In this document: positions 51,725 through 60,824 of the stretch, in pieces
Position numbering within the stretch: position 1 is the first letter of the stretch
How the letters are laid out: the number at the start of each line of letters is the position of its first letter
DNA from: an uncultured Eubacteriales bacterium
GTDB lineage: Bacteria > Bacillota > Clostridia > Lachnospirales > Lachnospiraceae
Length of the DNA: 64,000 nt
Direction of reading: 5' to 3'
NCBI GenBank assembly: GCA_900318405.1
Contig: ONKP01000002.1
Location: 43,063 to 107,062 of the forward strand
Translations under genes and position numbers: made by a program
The notes under the pieces: model-generated
Told to the model about the DNA's origin: nothing
The model's input: only the letters and a program-made list of their open reading frames with translations
Database searches by the model: none

Positions 51725-53260
51725 TTACTGTGCCGTCGTATTTGTACCGTTCGCTGTCGTCGTATTCGTGTTGCCGGTCGTGCCTGACGTATTCGCGTTC
51801 CCGGTGGTGCCGGTCGCATTTGTATCACCGGCAGTGCCTGACGCGTTCGTATCACCAGTGGTGCCTGTACCGCCCGTTGTGGTGTCTCCCGTGCCGGTAC
51901 TGTCTGAAGTGTCGCTTCCGGTATCCGTCGTGCTCACACCGAGCTCGTCGGCGAGATTATCTGCCATCGTCTGCGCATAGGTTCCGTTATCCGTACCGGC
52001 ATATGCATCCGCGATCTTCTGCCACGTTTCCATCTGCTTCTGCTTATCGCCAAGGCCTTCATAGCTGCTGACCAGAAGAACAAGTGTATCATAATCATTC
52101 GATCCCGTAGCCAGAGCCTTTTCATAATAGGAAGCAGCTGATTTGTAATCTTTCTGATAGTAGGCAGTGTCGCCCAGATTTTTATAGACGTCAAACGCCT
52201 GATCGGACAGACTGCTGCTGAGACTCTCGTAGATCGTCTTCTCATCTGCCGTCAGACAGTCTTCGTCTACCTGATCCACCTCGGTGAGCGCGGTCTCATA
52301 ATCTTCATTGTAGGATGCCTGCAGCGCCTTCAGCAGGTGTTCGGCAGAATCCGACGTCTTCTGCACCTCATTCTGCGCACTGCTGGTACTGGAGATCGTC
52401 TCATCCTTTGTGCTGATCTCATTGTTCAGCTCATCGATCTGCGAATTTTGCGCATCGATCGTGGTCGTCAGTTCCACGATGCGGTCATTGTTATTTTTGA
52501 CAGCGGATGAGCGCACCGCCGGTACGATCAGCAGACAGGCTGCCAGAAGTCCCACGGCAACACCGAAGATAATATTGACCGCCGGTGAAAAATCATTGCC
52601 CACGCGAAAAATATTGCGTGTTCCTGCCGTTCTCTGCCTGGCCAGCGACCCGTTCCTCGCCTCATCCGACAGGTCATCCTCTACAGGCGTCCGTCTGTCC
52701 GCGGGGTTACCCGTCTGTTCGGCGATTTCCTGCAGGTAGCGGACAGCCTGTGGATTAAAACGATCTGTTTTGAGCACCCGGTTCAGCAGCCGCTTCGCCT
52801 GATTAAAACGCCTCTCGCGGATATTGATCAGGGCCAGCAGCAGCTGGGCATCGATAAGTCTGGGATTCTTCTGGATTGCGCGGCGCAGCCTGAGCGACGC
52901 GACATCATCATTTCCATCCTGACAGTTTCGAAGCGCTTCATTATAGTCACTGATCCCGCGGCTCATCTGCTTCAGTTTCGAAGCTTCCTTTTCCACACTC
53001 CTGATGTACTGCGAAGCAGAATTCATGGCGGGCTGTATGTTCTGGCTCAGAATCCATTCACGAAGTGCAGCCACAGTCTCTCCGCGCTCATAGAGAACAA
53101 GGCCGTACAGATTTCGAGCCTGAACATTTTTCTTGTTCAGCTGCAGGCTTACGCGCAGTTTTTCAGCCGCTCCGGTCAGATCGCGTATGCGGGCACGGTT
53201 CAGCGCCTCGTTGTAATAGCGGTCTGACAGTAAACCCGCTTCTCTCTCAGCATTCGTCAT
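51725..53260 (-). CDS. TPR-repeat membrane protein with coiled coil
   Basis: 511 aa. N-terminal TPR repeats (residues ~10-175; LRVSLQLNKKNVQARNLYGL, LLALINIRERRFNQAKRLLN) are followed by one transmembrane helix at ~225-248 (IIFGVAVGLLAACLLIV). A coiled coil at ~255-290 (IVELTTTIDAQNSQIDELNN) and a second TPR block (~310-435) follow. The last ~65 residues are a Gly/Thr/Asn/Asp repeat tail. One TPR block would lie on each side of the membrane. Function unknown; TPR scaffolds near murB suggest an envelope role (inference). Its ATG overlaps the stop of a 58-aa gene. Confidence 0.85.
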   Translation of the reverse strand: MTNAEREAGLLSDRYYNEALNRARIRDLTGAAEKLRVSLQLNKKNVQARNLYGLVLYERGETVAALREWILSQNIQPAMNSASQYIRSVEKEASKLKQMSRGISDYNEALRNCQDGNDDVASLRLRRAIQKNPRLIDAQLLLALINIRERRFNQAKRLLNRVLKTDRFNPQAVRYLQEIAEQTGNPADRRTPVEDDLSDEARNGSLARQRTAGTRNIFRVGNDFSPAVNIIFGVAVGLLAACLLIVPAVRSSAVKNNNDRIVELTTTIDAQNSQIDELNNEISTKDETISSTSSAQNEVQKTSDSAEHLLKALQASYNEDYETALTEVDQVDEDCLTADEKTIYESLSSSLSDQAFDVYKNLGDTAYYQKDYKSAASYYEKALATGSNDYDTLVLLVSSYEGLGDKQKQMETWQKIADAYAGTDNGTYAQTMADNLADELGVSTTDTGSDTSDSTGTGDTTTGGTGTTGDTNASGTAGDTNATGTTGNANTSGTTGNTNTTTANGTNTTAQ

Positions 53261-53433
53261 CCCTTATTCTCTCCGTCGTGAACGGTTCCGTTTCCCTCCT
53301 GCCGCGCCTCAGTCCCGAGTTCACGCAGGATATCTACAATGTCCGTCATGTCCTGATGGCGGATCGTGTCCTCAGCATTTTCCAGTTCGAGCGAAGGTTT
53401 GAATTTCTTCAGTTCTTCATCAAAATCCAGCAT
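53257..53433 (-). CDS. Small conserved acidic protein, 58 aa
   Basis: An acidic, helical 58-aa protein (MLDFDEELKKFKPSLELENA, then EDTIRHQDMTDIVDILRELG). GGGAGAACGAA lies before the ATG at 53433. The stop overlaps the TPR gene start by 4 nt (ATGA), implying translational coupling. Similar short acidic proteins beginning MLD...EL.KF.PSLE occur beside this TPR gene in related genomes to my recollection, which would argue for a real partner of the TPR protein. Function unknown. Confidence 0.75.
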   Translation of the reverse strand: MLDFDEELKKFKPSLELENAEDTIRHQDMTDIVDILRELGTEARQEGNGTVHDGENKG

Positions 53434-53471
53434 TTCGTTCTCCCGTTACAGTTTCTACTACTTTGATACAG

Positions 53472-53540
53472 GTGTCATAAGTCATTCCCCCACTTTTGCA
53501 CAAGTGCAGCGTGGGTGATGACTTTTGACACTGTTATCAT
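53472..53540. repeat. Family R palindromic repeat, copy C, overlapping folC
   Basis: Inverted copy: GTGTCATAAGTCATTCCCCC, ACTTTTGCACAAGTGCAGCG, then TGGGTGATGACTTTTGACAC and TGTTATCAT. It overlaps the 3' end of folC, whose stop codon (53482-53484) lies inside it. Confidence 0.88.
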
Positions 53541-54981
53541 ACTTTTTCTGGATATAGCTTCTGATCTCTCCTGCCAGGTACAGGGATCCGATGCAGAAAA
53601 GCATACCGTCTCCGCGAATGGCATAGGCCTGATCAAAAGCACGCGCCGGGTCCGGTTCAGCAAAAACTTCCGCAACGCCGTTTTCACGGAACAGTCCGGC
53701 AAAAATATCCGCCGGAACCTTCCGTTCTCCCGCGATCTCCGTGGTCACCACGCGCTCCGGCCGGATGCCCTCCGCCAGCTCACGGATCATGGTCCGGTAA
53801 TCCTTATCAGACACGGAGCTGTAGAGCAGTGTGATCTCATGCGTCTTGTGAAAACACGCCGCCGTGCGGATAAACTGCGCTATGCCGTCGGCATTGTGCG
53901 CTCCGTCGATGATCACGCCGGGCAGCACTCTCTCCATACGGCACGGCCACTGCATTCGTTCAAAGCCTTCGCGGATCGCGTCGTCGCTGATTGCGTGTAT
54001 ACAAACACTGCCCTGACCGATATCGGCTTGAGAATTTCCGTTGCCATCCTTTGTATTCTTCCCTGCACGGGATGTGCTTACTATGTCTGCTTCCTGTGCA
54101 AGTTCCTGCCTGCTGCCTTCCGTATTCTGCCGCGTACAGGACATATTTTCGCCCGCAAGCCGATTCCAGACCTGCAGAGCCGTCCACGCCAGTGAGGCAT
54201 TGATCACCTGGTAAGAAGCCGCCTGTGGTATATGCAGGCGCTTTCCATTGATTTCAAAATCAAATCCCTTCTCATCGGCAGAGATTTCCCGGACATCCCC
54301 TGAAGCCACGCCGAGGGCAGGACTCTGCAGCTCCGCCGCACGCGCACGGATCACCTGCTCTGCCACAGGATCATCCGCATCATAGATGACTGGGATTCCC
54401 GGTTTGATGATGCCGGCTTTTTCCCCAGCGATCTCAGCGATCGTATGCCCCAGGTACTGCGTGTGATCGAGGCTGATTGAGGTGATGACCGTCAGCACGG
54501 GTGACGTCACGGCATTGGTCGCATCGAGCCGTCCGCCCATACCGGTTTCCAGCACGGCGATCTCCACGCCGGCCCGCTGGAAAATCACCACGCCCATCGC
54601 GAACAGTGTCTCGAAATACGTAGGATGTTCATACGCCGGCGACAACCTCTGGATCTCCTGTACAGCCTTCATGACGACGTCAAAGGCTTCCGCAAACGCC
54701 GCATCACTCACATCTGTACCGCTGATCCGGAAGCGTTCATTCACCCGCACCAGATGCGGGCTGGTAAAAAGTCCTGTCCGGTAACCGGCTGTTCTGAACA
54801 CAGATTCCAGGTATGCGCACACACTTCCCTTGCCGTTGGTGCCGGCGACGTGGATGATCCGGAAGGATTCTTCCGGATGCCCGAGCTGCGCCAGCAGCCG
54901 CTGTGTGTGCGCCACCGATGTTTTTTTCGTGAATCGCGGTATGCTGCTGATATAAGATGCCGCTTCCTCATAGCTCAGCAT
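53482..54981 (-). CDS. folC: Bifunctional folylpolyglutamate/dihydrofolate synthase
   Basis: Adds glutamates to folates. The Mur-ligase fold shows P-loop GTNGKGSVCAYLESVF, TGLFTSPHLVRVNERFRISG, TGMGGRLDATNAV, SISLDHTQYLGHTIAEIAGE and IDGAHNADGIAQF. I used the ATG at 54981 (GGGAG 9 nt upstream). The protein is 499 aa, longer than the usual 420-450. A ~45-residue low-complexity stretch near residues 280-325 accounts for most of this, and the final 18 residues (NSVKSHHPRCTCAKVGE and the preceding Asp) are encoded by family R repeat copy C, so the original stop has been lost. Confidence 0.93.
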   Translation of the reverse strand: MLSYEEAASYISSIPRFTKKTSVAHTQRLLAQLGHPEESFRIIHVAGTNGKGSVCAYLESVFRTAGYRTGLFTSPHLVRVNERFRISGTDVSDAAFAEAFDVVMKAVQEIQRLSPAYEHPTYFETLFAMGVVIFQRAGVEIAVLETGMGGRLDATNAVTSPVLTVITSISLDHTQYLGHTIAEIAGEKAGIIKPGIPVIYDADDPVAEQVIRARAAELQSPALGVASGDVREISADEKGFDFEINGKRLHIPQAASYQVINASLAWTALQVWNRLAGENMSCTRQNTEGSRQELAQEADIVSTSRAGKNTKDGNGNSQADIGQGSVCIHAISDDAIREGFERMQWPCRMERVLPGVIIDGAHNADGIAQFIRTAACFHKTHEITLLYSSVSDKDYRTMIRELAEGIRPERVVTTEIAGERKVPADIFAGLFRENGVAEVFAEPDPARAFDQAYAIRGDGMLFCIGSLYLAGEIRSYIQKKYDNSVKSHHPRCTCAKVGE

Positions 54982-55092
54982 GCTTCCATCTCCCGGCATC
55001 CGCCAGCCCGGGCTGGCTGTTCATCCTGCCTCCGTTAAAGGCATCGACAACAGCCCGGACTGTTGTGCCATGAAACGCCTCAGAGTGGCGCC

Positions 55093-57753
55093 TTATTTCT
55101 GCTTCTTCAGCAGCTCATCGAGGCTCTGTCTTACCCGGTCTGCCTCTTCTTTATACTTTGCGAATTTCTCTTTCTCGGCCTCGACCTTTTCTGCCGGTGC
55201 CTTGCTGATGAATCTCTCGTTGCCGAGCATGCCCTCGCTGCGGGCGATCTCTTTGGCGAGGCGTTCAGCCTCTTTTTTCAGCCGTTCGATCTCCTTCTTA
55301 ATATCAACGAGATCGGCAAACGGAATATACAGCGTCGCACCCGGCAGTGCCGCTGAGAAAGCGTCCTCATCGATACCGCTCCTGTCCTTCTGCAGGATCA
55401 CGTCTGCGGCGTGTGCCAGCGGGCCGAAAAATTCTCTTGCCTCGCGGAAATGCGCCAGTACATCCTCATCCGATGAAACAACGAAGATCTCCGCTTTTCT
55501 CGACGGTGCCACATTGTGCGCCGTGCGGATATCACGGACTCTGCGCACAGCTTCCTTGATGTTCTCCATGATCTCGTGCTCAGCCGGGAAGTTCCAGTCG
55601 TCCCTGTAAACCGGCCAGTCGGAGATCATGATGGATTCCTCATCTGGATTCAGCGTGCAGTAAATTTCTTCTGTAATAAAAGGCATAAACGGATGCAGCA
55701 GCTTCAGCGATTCCGAGAGCACCGTGCGCAGAACCCAGAGAACGGTTCCCTTCTGCTCCGCATTGCCGGCGTAGAGAACCGGCTTCACCATCTCAATGTA
55801 CCAGTCGCAGAATTCATTCCAGATGAAATCATGCACCTTCTGCACGGCGATGCCGAGCTCATAGCGATCCATGTTCTCCGTAACATCCTTTGCCAGCTCA
55901 TTTACCTTGTGCAGGATCCACTTCGCCGGAAGCGGCAGCGTCGAAGCATCAACATCAGCAGGAATCTCCGCGCCTTCCATGTTCATCATGATAAAACGCG
56001 ACGCGTTCCATACCTTGTTAGCGAAATTACGGCTTGCCTCAACCCTCTCCCAGTAAAAACGCATGTCGTTGCCGGGTGCGTTGCCGGTCATCAGCGTCAG
56101 GCGCAGTGCGTCGGCACCGTATTTGTCAATGACCTCCAGCGGATCAATACCGTTGCCGAGCGACTTGCTCATTTTTCTGCCCTGGGAATCGCGCACAAGG
56201 CCGTGAATCAGCACGTGATGGAACGGTACCTTACCGGTCTGCTCAATGCCTGAGAAGACCATACGGATAACCCAGAAGAAAATAATGTCATAGCCCGTAA
56301 CCAGTACGTCCGTCGGGTAAAAATATTTGTACTCCGGCGTCTCATCCGGCCAGCCGAGCGTGGAGAACGGCCACAGAGCGGATGAGAACCAGGTATCCAG
56401 CGTATCCTCGTCCTGATGGAAATGCGTACCGCCGCACTTCGGGCACTTCGCCGGTGCGCCGCCGCGCTGTACTACGACTTCACCGCAGTCATCGCAGTAA
56501 TAGGCGGGAATGCGGTGGCCCCACCAGAGCTGACGGGAGATGCACCAGTCCTTGATGTTCTCCAGCCAGTGCTCATATGTTTTTCCGTAGTTATCCGGAA
56601 CAAAGCCGAGCTCGCCCCTGTGATAGGCATCGAGCGCCGCCTGTCCCATCTCTTTCATGCGGACAAACCACTGCGGCTTGATCATTGGCTCAACGGTCGT
56701 ATGGCAGCGGTCATGTGTGCCGACAGAATGGGTGTGCGGAACAACCTTTACCAGGAGACCAAGCTTGTCGAGATCCTCGACCATTGCTTTTCTCGCCTCG
56801 TAGCGGTCCATGCCGGCGTATTTGCCGCACTTGTCGTTCATCGTCGCGTCATCGTTGAGAATATTGATCTGCTCAAGGTTGTGACGCAGTCCGACTTCAA
56901 AGTCGTTCGGATCATGTGCAGGCGTGATCTTCACGCAGCCCGTTCCGAATTCCTTGTCTACATATTCATCCGCGATCACAGGGATCTGGCGGTCCGTGAG
57001 CGGAAGCTCAAGCATTTTTCCGACGAGATCTTTGTAGCGCTCATCGTCAGGATTGACAGCCACAGCGGTATCGCCGAGCAGCGTCTCCGGACGGGTGGTC
57101 GCGATCTCGACAAACTTTCCGGGCTCGCCGACGATCGGGTAATTGATATGCCAGAAAAATCCATCCTGATCAACGTGTTCAACCTCGGCATCAGACAGCG
57201 ATGTCTGGCACTTCGGGCACCAGTTGATGATCCGGCTTCCGCGGTAGATATAGCCCTTCTCGTATAGACGGCAGAATACCTCCTCCACGGCGCGGGAGCA
57301 TCCCTCGTCCATGGTGAAGCGCTCTCTGTCCCAGTCGGCAGAGACGCCGAGCTTCTTCAGCTGCGTCGTGATGGTGCGTCCGTACTCGTCACGCCATTTC
57401 CAGCAGTAGTCGACAAATTTTTCCCGGCCGATATCCTGCTTGTCGATGCCCTTCTCCTTCAGCGCATTGGTCACCTTGACTTCTGTCGCGATTGCGGCGT
57501 GATCGGTGCCGGGCTGCCAGAGAACCTCATAGCCCTGCATCCGCTTGTAACGGATGAGGATATCCTGCATGGTGTTGTCCAGTGCATGTCCCATGTGAAG
57601 CTTACCGGTGATATTTGGCGGCGGCATCACGATCGTGAACGGCTTTTTGTCCGGGTTGACTTTTGCATGGAAGTAGTCCTTTTCGAGCCACTTCTGGTAG
57701 GTGCGGTCCTCGATCTCTTTGGGATCGTAGGTTTTGGCGAGTTCTTTGCTCAT
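55093..57753 (-). CDS. valS: Valyl-tRNA synthetase
   Basis: Class I aminoacyl-tRNA synthetase. HIGH motif in PPPNITGKLHMGHALDNT, the editing domain around TTRPETLLGDTAVAVNP, KMSKS in GRKMSKSLGNGIDP, and a C-terminal coiled-coil arm (ADLVDIKKEIERLKKEAERL). 886 aa is typical. GGGAGG precedes the ATG. No T-box sequence was found in the leader, which instead carries a family X element. It is followed by folC, as in most Firmicutes. Confidence 0.97.
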   Translation of the reverse strand: MSKELAKTYDPKEIEDRTYQKWLEKDYFHAKVNPDKKPFTIVMPPPNITGKLHMGHALDNTMQDILIRYKRMQGYEVLWQPGTDHAAIATEVKVTNALKEKGIDKQDIGREKFVDYCWKWRDEYGRTITTQLKKLGVSADWDRERFTMDEGCSRAVEEVFCRLYEKGYIYRGSRIINWCPKCQTSLSDAEVEHVDQDGFFWHINYPIVGEPGKFVEIATTRPETLLGDTAVAVNPDDERYKDLVGKMLELPLTDRQIPVIADEYVDKEFGTGCVKITPAHDPNDFEVGLRHNLEQINILNDDATMNDKCGKYAGMDRYEARKAMVEDLDKLGLLVKVVPHTHSVGTHDRCHTTVEPMIKPQWFVRMKEMGQAALDAYHRGELGFVPDNYGKTYEHWLENIKDWCISRQLWWGHRIPAYYCDDCGEVVVQRGGAPAKCPKCGGTHFHQDEDTLDTWFSSALWPFSTLGWPDETPEYKYFYPTDVLVTGYDIIFFWVIRMVFSGIEQTGKVPFHHVLIHGLVRDSQGRKMSKSLGNGIDPLEVIDKYGADALRLTLMTGNAPGNDMRFYWERVEASRNFANKVWNASRFIMMNMEGAEIPADVDASTLPLPAKWILHKVNELAKDVTENMDRYELGIAVQKVHDFIWNEFCDWYIEMVKPVLYAGNAEQKGTVLWVLRTVLSESLKLLHPFMPFITEEIYCTLNPDEESIMISDWPVYRDDWNFPAEHEIMENIKEAVRRVRDIRTAHNVAPSRKAEIFVVSSDEDVLAHFREAREFFGPLAHAADVILQKDRSGIDEDAFSAALPGATLYIPFADLVDIKKEIERLKKEAERLAKEIARSEGMLGNERFISKAPAEKVEAEKEKFAKYKEEADRVRQSLDELLKKQK

Positions 57754-57846
57754 TTTCTGTATATCCTCCCTGAAAATAACAGGTTATTAAAACGCATTAG
57801 TCGTTTCATCATAAGGCGGCGGCGATGCCTTTGTCAACTGCGCGCG

Positions 57847-58022
57847 GCATGCTTCCATCCGCGACCGCTCCCGCTAGTCCTCAGCGCAACGGGTACGCGC
57901 AGTATACTTCCATCCGCGACCGCTCTCGCTAGTCCTCAGCGCAACGGTGCTAAGTTCGTCCTTCGCTTACGCTCGGACTTACTAAGCACCGGCGCCTGCG
58001 GATGTCGCGGATTGGAAGCATG
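57847..58022. repeat. Family X element, expanded copy with 56-bp tandem duplication
   Basis: Outer arms GCATGCTTCCATCCGCGAC (57847) and GTCGCGGATTGGAAGCATGC (58003-58022). A 56-bp unit (CTTCCATCCGCGACCGCTC... from 57852) is repeated from 57908. An inner hairpin GGTGCTAAG...TAAGCACC spans about 57946-57990. It fills most of the 386-nt gap upstream of valS; the remainder, 57754-57840, is the valS leader and 58023-58139 shows nothing recognisable. Confidence 0.85.
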
Positions 58023-58139
58023 CCGCGCTCACCGGGTGCCAACCGTCAGAACACTGACATATGAAATTCCATTGCAATAACGTATCATCTGACTTGCGAT
58101 GAGATTGTACTTTGTCGGACATAAATAATTCTAATATAG

Positions 58140-58913
58140 TCAATGACGCTCTGCGAAATCGGAGTATACTTCGCAGAAGCGGCCGGCGAAGGACGGGGTG
58201 TCGTCGCTGGCCTTGAGATGGGATATGTCTCCTATGCGCAGTGCGCGGAAGATTGCTTCTCCTTTTTCGCGCTCTTCGGTGACAAGCTCGGTTACTGACG
58301 AAGGCGTCATGCAGAGCACATGCCATGTCATGAACGGTGAGCAGTTCCAGAGATGTGAGAGCAGCACGCAGCTGACCCCGAAGTGGCAGAAAAATGCGAT
58401 GGTATCTTTGTTTTCTTTTTCTGCGTGATACAGTCTGCCGTCACGCCTGTAGCCGTGGGAGGCAAGGAGTTTGTCGAACTCCCCTGTCACATGATCGTAC
58501 ATACCCACAAGATCGCTGACAGCGGCGATATCCGATGTGCGCCAGTCGACGGGATCGAGCAGCTCCGGCCTCTTCATTAGTTCTGCCGGTGCCATATCCC
58601 AGAAGATTCTCTCGTTGTCGGCGTTTTGATGGTCTTTCCAGTCAGGATAGGCTTTTTTGATCCATGGCGCCGCGTCCACATTCAGGCGTCCCGGAAATTC
58701 CTGCAGCCAGTCGCAGGTGACGCCTTCTTTTCCGATCCTTGCTTCTGTAAAAAATGCTGTTTTCTGTGCACGGCCGAGTGGTGATTTATATATGTAGTCA
58801 ATGTGCTCTTTCGCCATATATTCCGACAGCTCCGCTGCTTCGCGGTCGCCCATCGTCGTCAGGGTATCTCGTTCGTAATCAGGATCTCCGTGACGGATCA
58901 GTAATAATCTCAT
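58140..58913 (-). CDS. Histidine phosphatase (phosphoglycerate mutase-like) family protein
   Basis: Phosphohydrolase of the branch 1 histidine phosphatase superfamily. The catalytic RHG motif is in LLLIRHGDPDYERD, with KSPLGRAQKTAFF downstream and the second His in IAFFCHFGVSCVL. 257 aa from the ATG at 58913, with AGGAGGGG upstream. The substrate cannot be named. It lies between a family X element and the rhaA terminator and is probably monocistronic. Confidence 0.9.
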   Translation of the reverse strand: MRLLLIRHGDPDYERDTLTTMGDREAAELSEYMAKEHIDYIYKSPLGRAQKTAFFTEARIGKEGVTCDWLQEFPGRLNVDAAPWIKKAYPDWKDHQNADNERIFWDMAPAELMKRPELLDPVDWRTSDIAAVSDLVGMYDHVTGEFDKLLASHGYRRDGRLYHAEKENKDTIAFFCHFGVSCVLLSHLWNCSPFMTWHVLCMTPSSVTELVTEEREKGEAIFRALRIGDISHLKASDDTPSFAGRFCEVYSDFAERH

Positions 58914-59004
58914 AGTCCCCTCCTGTTTTCTTTGCTCCCTGTATCTTAGCAAAAAAGCATCGATGACGAAAGTATCCGGCAAATACTTTTCCTCAGGGCA
59001 GAAA

Positions 59005-59038
59005 GGGACCTCCGGTCGGTTTCCCGACCGAAGGTCCC
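59005..59038 (-). terminator. Terminator of rhaA
   Basis: Stem GGGACCTCCGGTCGG / CCGACCGAAGGTCCC (one mismatch) followed on the minus strand by TTTCTGCC. Confidence 0.85.
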
Positions 59039-59126
59039 GAAATCAGATATTCATGGAAAAGTGATGCATATACGTGCTGTTATCAAACAGAGGTGATTTC
59101 CATCACATACTGCCTTTCACACACGC

Positions 59127-60398
59127 TCAGACTCTCTTCGCCTGAACATCGTTCCAGTATTTGTTGATCTCAGCGGTATATTCAGCGCCTTCCTGCGGTG
59201 CGTTGCACTCCTCGCAGTACTTTGCCCATACATCGCCGAACGGCAGCATCTTATCTGCTTCCTGATCGATCATGAGCTGTGTGAACTCACCGGCATCCTG
59301 CTCTTTCTTCAGCTTCTCGTTCGGCAGGCACAGTGCGTTCAGCATGCACTTCTGCCATGTACGGAAACCGACTGCCCATGCGGATACACGGTTAATGGAT
59401 GCATCAAAATAATCCAGAGCCATGTGTACACGATCAATGGCGTTGTTACGAACGATCTCCTTGGCCATTTCCTTCGGCTCGTCGTCGAAAAGAACCACAT
59501 GGTCGGAATCCCAGCGAACCGGACGGGTGATATGAAGAGCGATCTCCGGGAAGAAGCAGAGCAGAGCTGAGATCTTGTCGGATACCACTTCTGTCGGATG
59601 ATAATGGCCGTTGTCCATCAGCGGGATCAGTTTGTCTTTGTTGAAAGCAGCATAGGTAAGCGCGAACTCAGAAGATCCGGAGGTGAAGGACTCAACGCCG
59701 ATACCGAATACCTTGGACTCCAGGCAGGGTTTTACCTTGTTGAAATCATACGGCTCGGAGAGGATCTGGTCTACGGAATCTTTATAACGCATACGCGGGC
59801 CCATACGATCTGCCGGAACGTCCTTCAGGCCATCGCCTGTCCAGATATTCATAACGCAGACCTCACCGGTCTCCTCGGCAAAATAATTGGCGATACGGAT
59901 GCAGGCTTTGCCATGCTCGATCCAGAATTTTCTTACGTCCTCGTCAGCACTGGAGAGGTTCATACCATCAGCGCCCTTGCACGGATGAGAGAAGAATGTC
60001 GGGTTGAAATCGATGCCCATATGATGCTTCTTGGCGAAATCTACCCATTTCTGGAAGTGCTTCGGCTCGATCTTGTCACGGTCTACCTTCTGGCCCTTTT
60101 CAAAAATAGCGTAGGAAGCATGCAGGTTGAGTTTTACCTTGCCGGGGCAGAGCTTCATAACCTCTTCGATATCGCTCATCAGCTCTTCCGGTGTTCTGGC
60201 AATACCCGGGTAATTACCGGTCGTCTGGATGCCGCCGGTCAGCGGGCCGTCGCTGTCAAATCCGTGTACATCATCGCCCTGCCAGCAATGCAGGGAAATC
60301 GGGATGTCTTTCAGTTTTGCGATAGCTGCATCGGTATCGACACCGATCTTTGCATACTCCTCTTTCGCGATCGCGTATCTCTCGTCAACTGTTGCCAT
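59127..60398 (-). CDS. rhaA: L-rhamnose isomerase
   Basis: Converts L-rhamnose to L-rhamnulose. Diagnostic segments: ISLHCWQGDDVHGFDSDGPL, GGIQTTGNYPGIARTPEEL, KLNLHASYAIF, GIDFNPTFFSHP and PLMDNGHYHPTEVVSDKISA, with the metal-binding Glu/Asp/His residues in place. 423 aa is standard. AAGGAGG lies 7 nt before the ATG, and this ribosome binding site region is tandemly duplicated. It follows rhaB in the same direction across a ~430-nt structured gap. No rhamnulose-1-phosphate aldolase gene is in the window. Confidence 0.96.
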   Translation of the reverse strand: MATVDERYAIAKEEYAKIGVDTDAAIAKLKDIPISLHCWQGDDVHGFDSDGPLTGGIQTTGNYPGIARTPEELMSDIEEVMKLCPGKVKLNLHASYAIFEKGQKVDRDKIEPKHFQKWVDFAKKHHMGIDFNPTFFSHPCKGADGMNLSSADEDVRKFWIEHGKACIRIANYFAEETGEVCVMNIWTGDGLKDVPADRMGPRMRYKDSVDQILSEPYDFNKVKPCLESKVFGIGVESFTSGSSEFALTYAAFNKDKLIPLMDNGHYHPTEVVSDKISALLCFFPEIALHITRPVRWDSDHVVLFDDEPKEMAKEIVRNNAIDRVHMALDYFDASINRVSAWAVGFRTWQKCMLNALCLPNEKLKKEQDAGEFTQLMIDQEADKMLPFGDVWAKYCEECNAPQEGAEYTAEINKYWNDVQAKRV

Positions 60399-60470
60399 TT
60401 CTGTACCTCCTTAAATATAAATGCATATATGCGGTTCTGTACCTCCTTAAATATAAATGCATATATGCGG
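60399..60470 (-). repeat. 36-bp tandem duplication of the rhaA ribosome binding site
   Basis: Two identical 36-bp units, 60399-60434 and 60435-60470. Each contains TAAGGAGGTACAGAA on the minus strand. Only the first-listed unit is followed by an ATG; the other leaves an orphan Shine-Dalgarno 36 nt upstream. Confidence 0.95.
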
Positions 60471-60539
60471 TAAATCACTTTTTATGTATAAAGTCGTCGT
60501 CAGGCAGGCGGTTTTGGGGCATGCAATGCATGCACATAA

Positions 60540-60740
60540 AACTGCATGCTTGAACGACGCTAACATATATGAGCATGGAACGATGCGATAGCATCGCGAG
60601 AATGCGAATATGCGCGGGCAGTGAGCCGCATCCGTGCACGCGAAGCGTGATACGGTGAGGCGAACGCCGCGACAGCCCGACGAAGCCGGGCATACATGTG
60701 ACAGCTGCGAGAGTTGCGAAGCAACGAAGCAGCGGGCTTT
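60540..60740 (-). other. Hairpin-rich rhaB-rhaA intercistronic region
   Basis: Consecutive stem-loops: GATGCGATAGCATCGC, CACGCGAAGCGTG, GCCCGACGAAGCCGGGC and GTTGCGAAGCAAC nested in GCTGC...GCAGC. The GCCCGA.GAAG.CGGGC hairpin recurs at about 62645. No gene fits. It could stabilise or process the bicistronic message, or be another dispersed repeat. Confidence 0.6.
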
Positions 60741-60824
60741 ATACACTTGTAGTATGGGGTTTACTTTGTAATGAGTTCTCCGTCCGATCCGTATACCTTG
60801 ATACCAAAGGATTTATGGATGTTA

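Noticed and set aside
57754-58139. T-box riboswitch upstream of valS
   Set aside because: No AGGGTGG-N-ACCGCG-type antiterminator motif or specifier-loop pattern was found; the leader is filled by a family X repeat.
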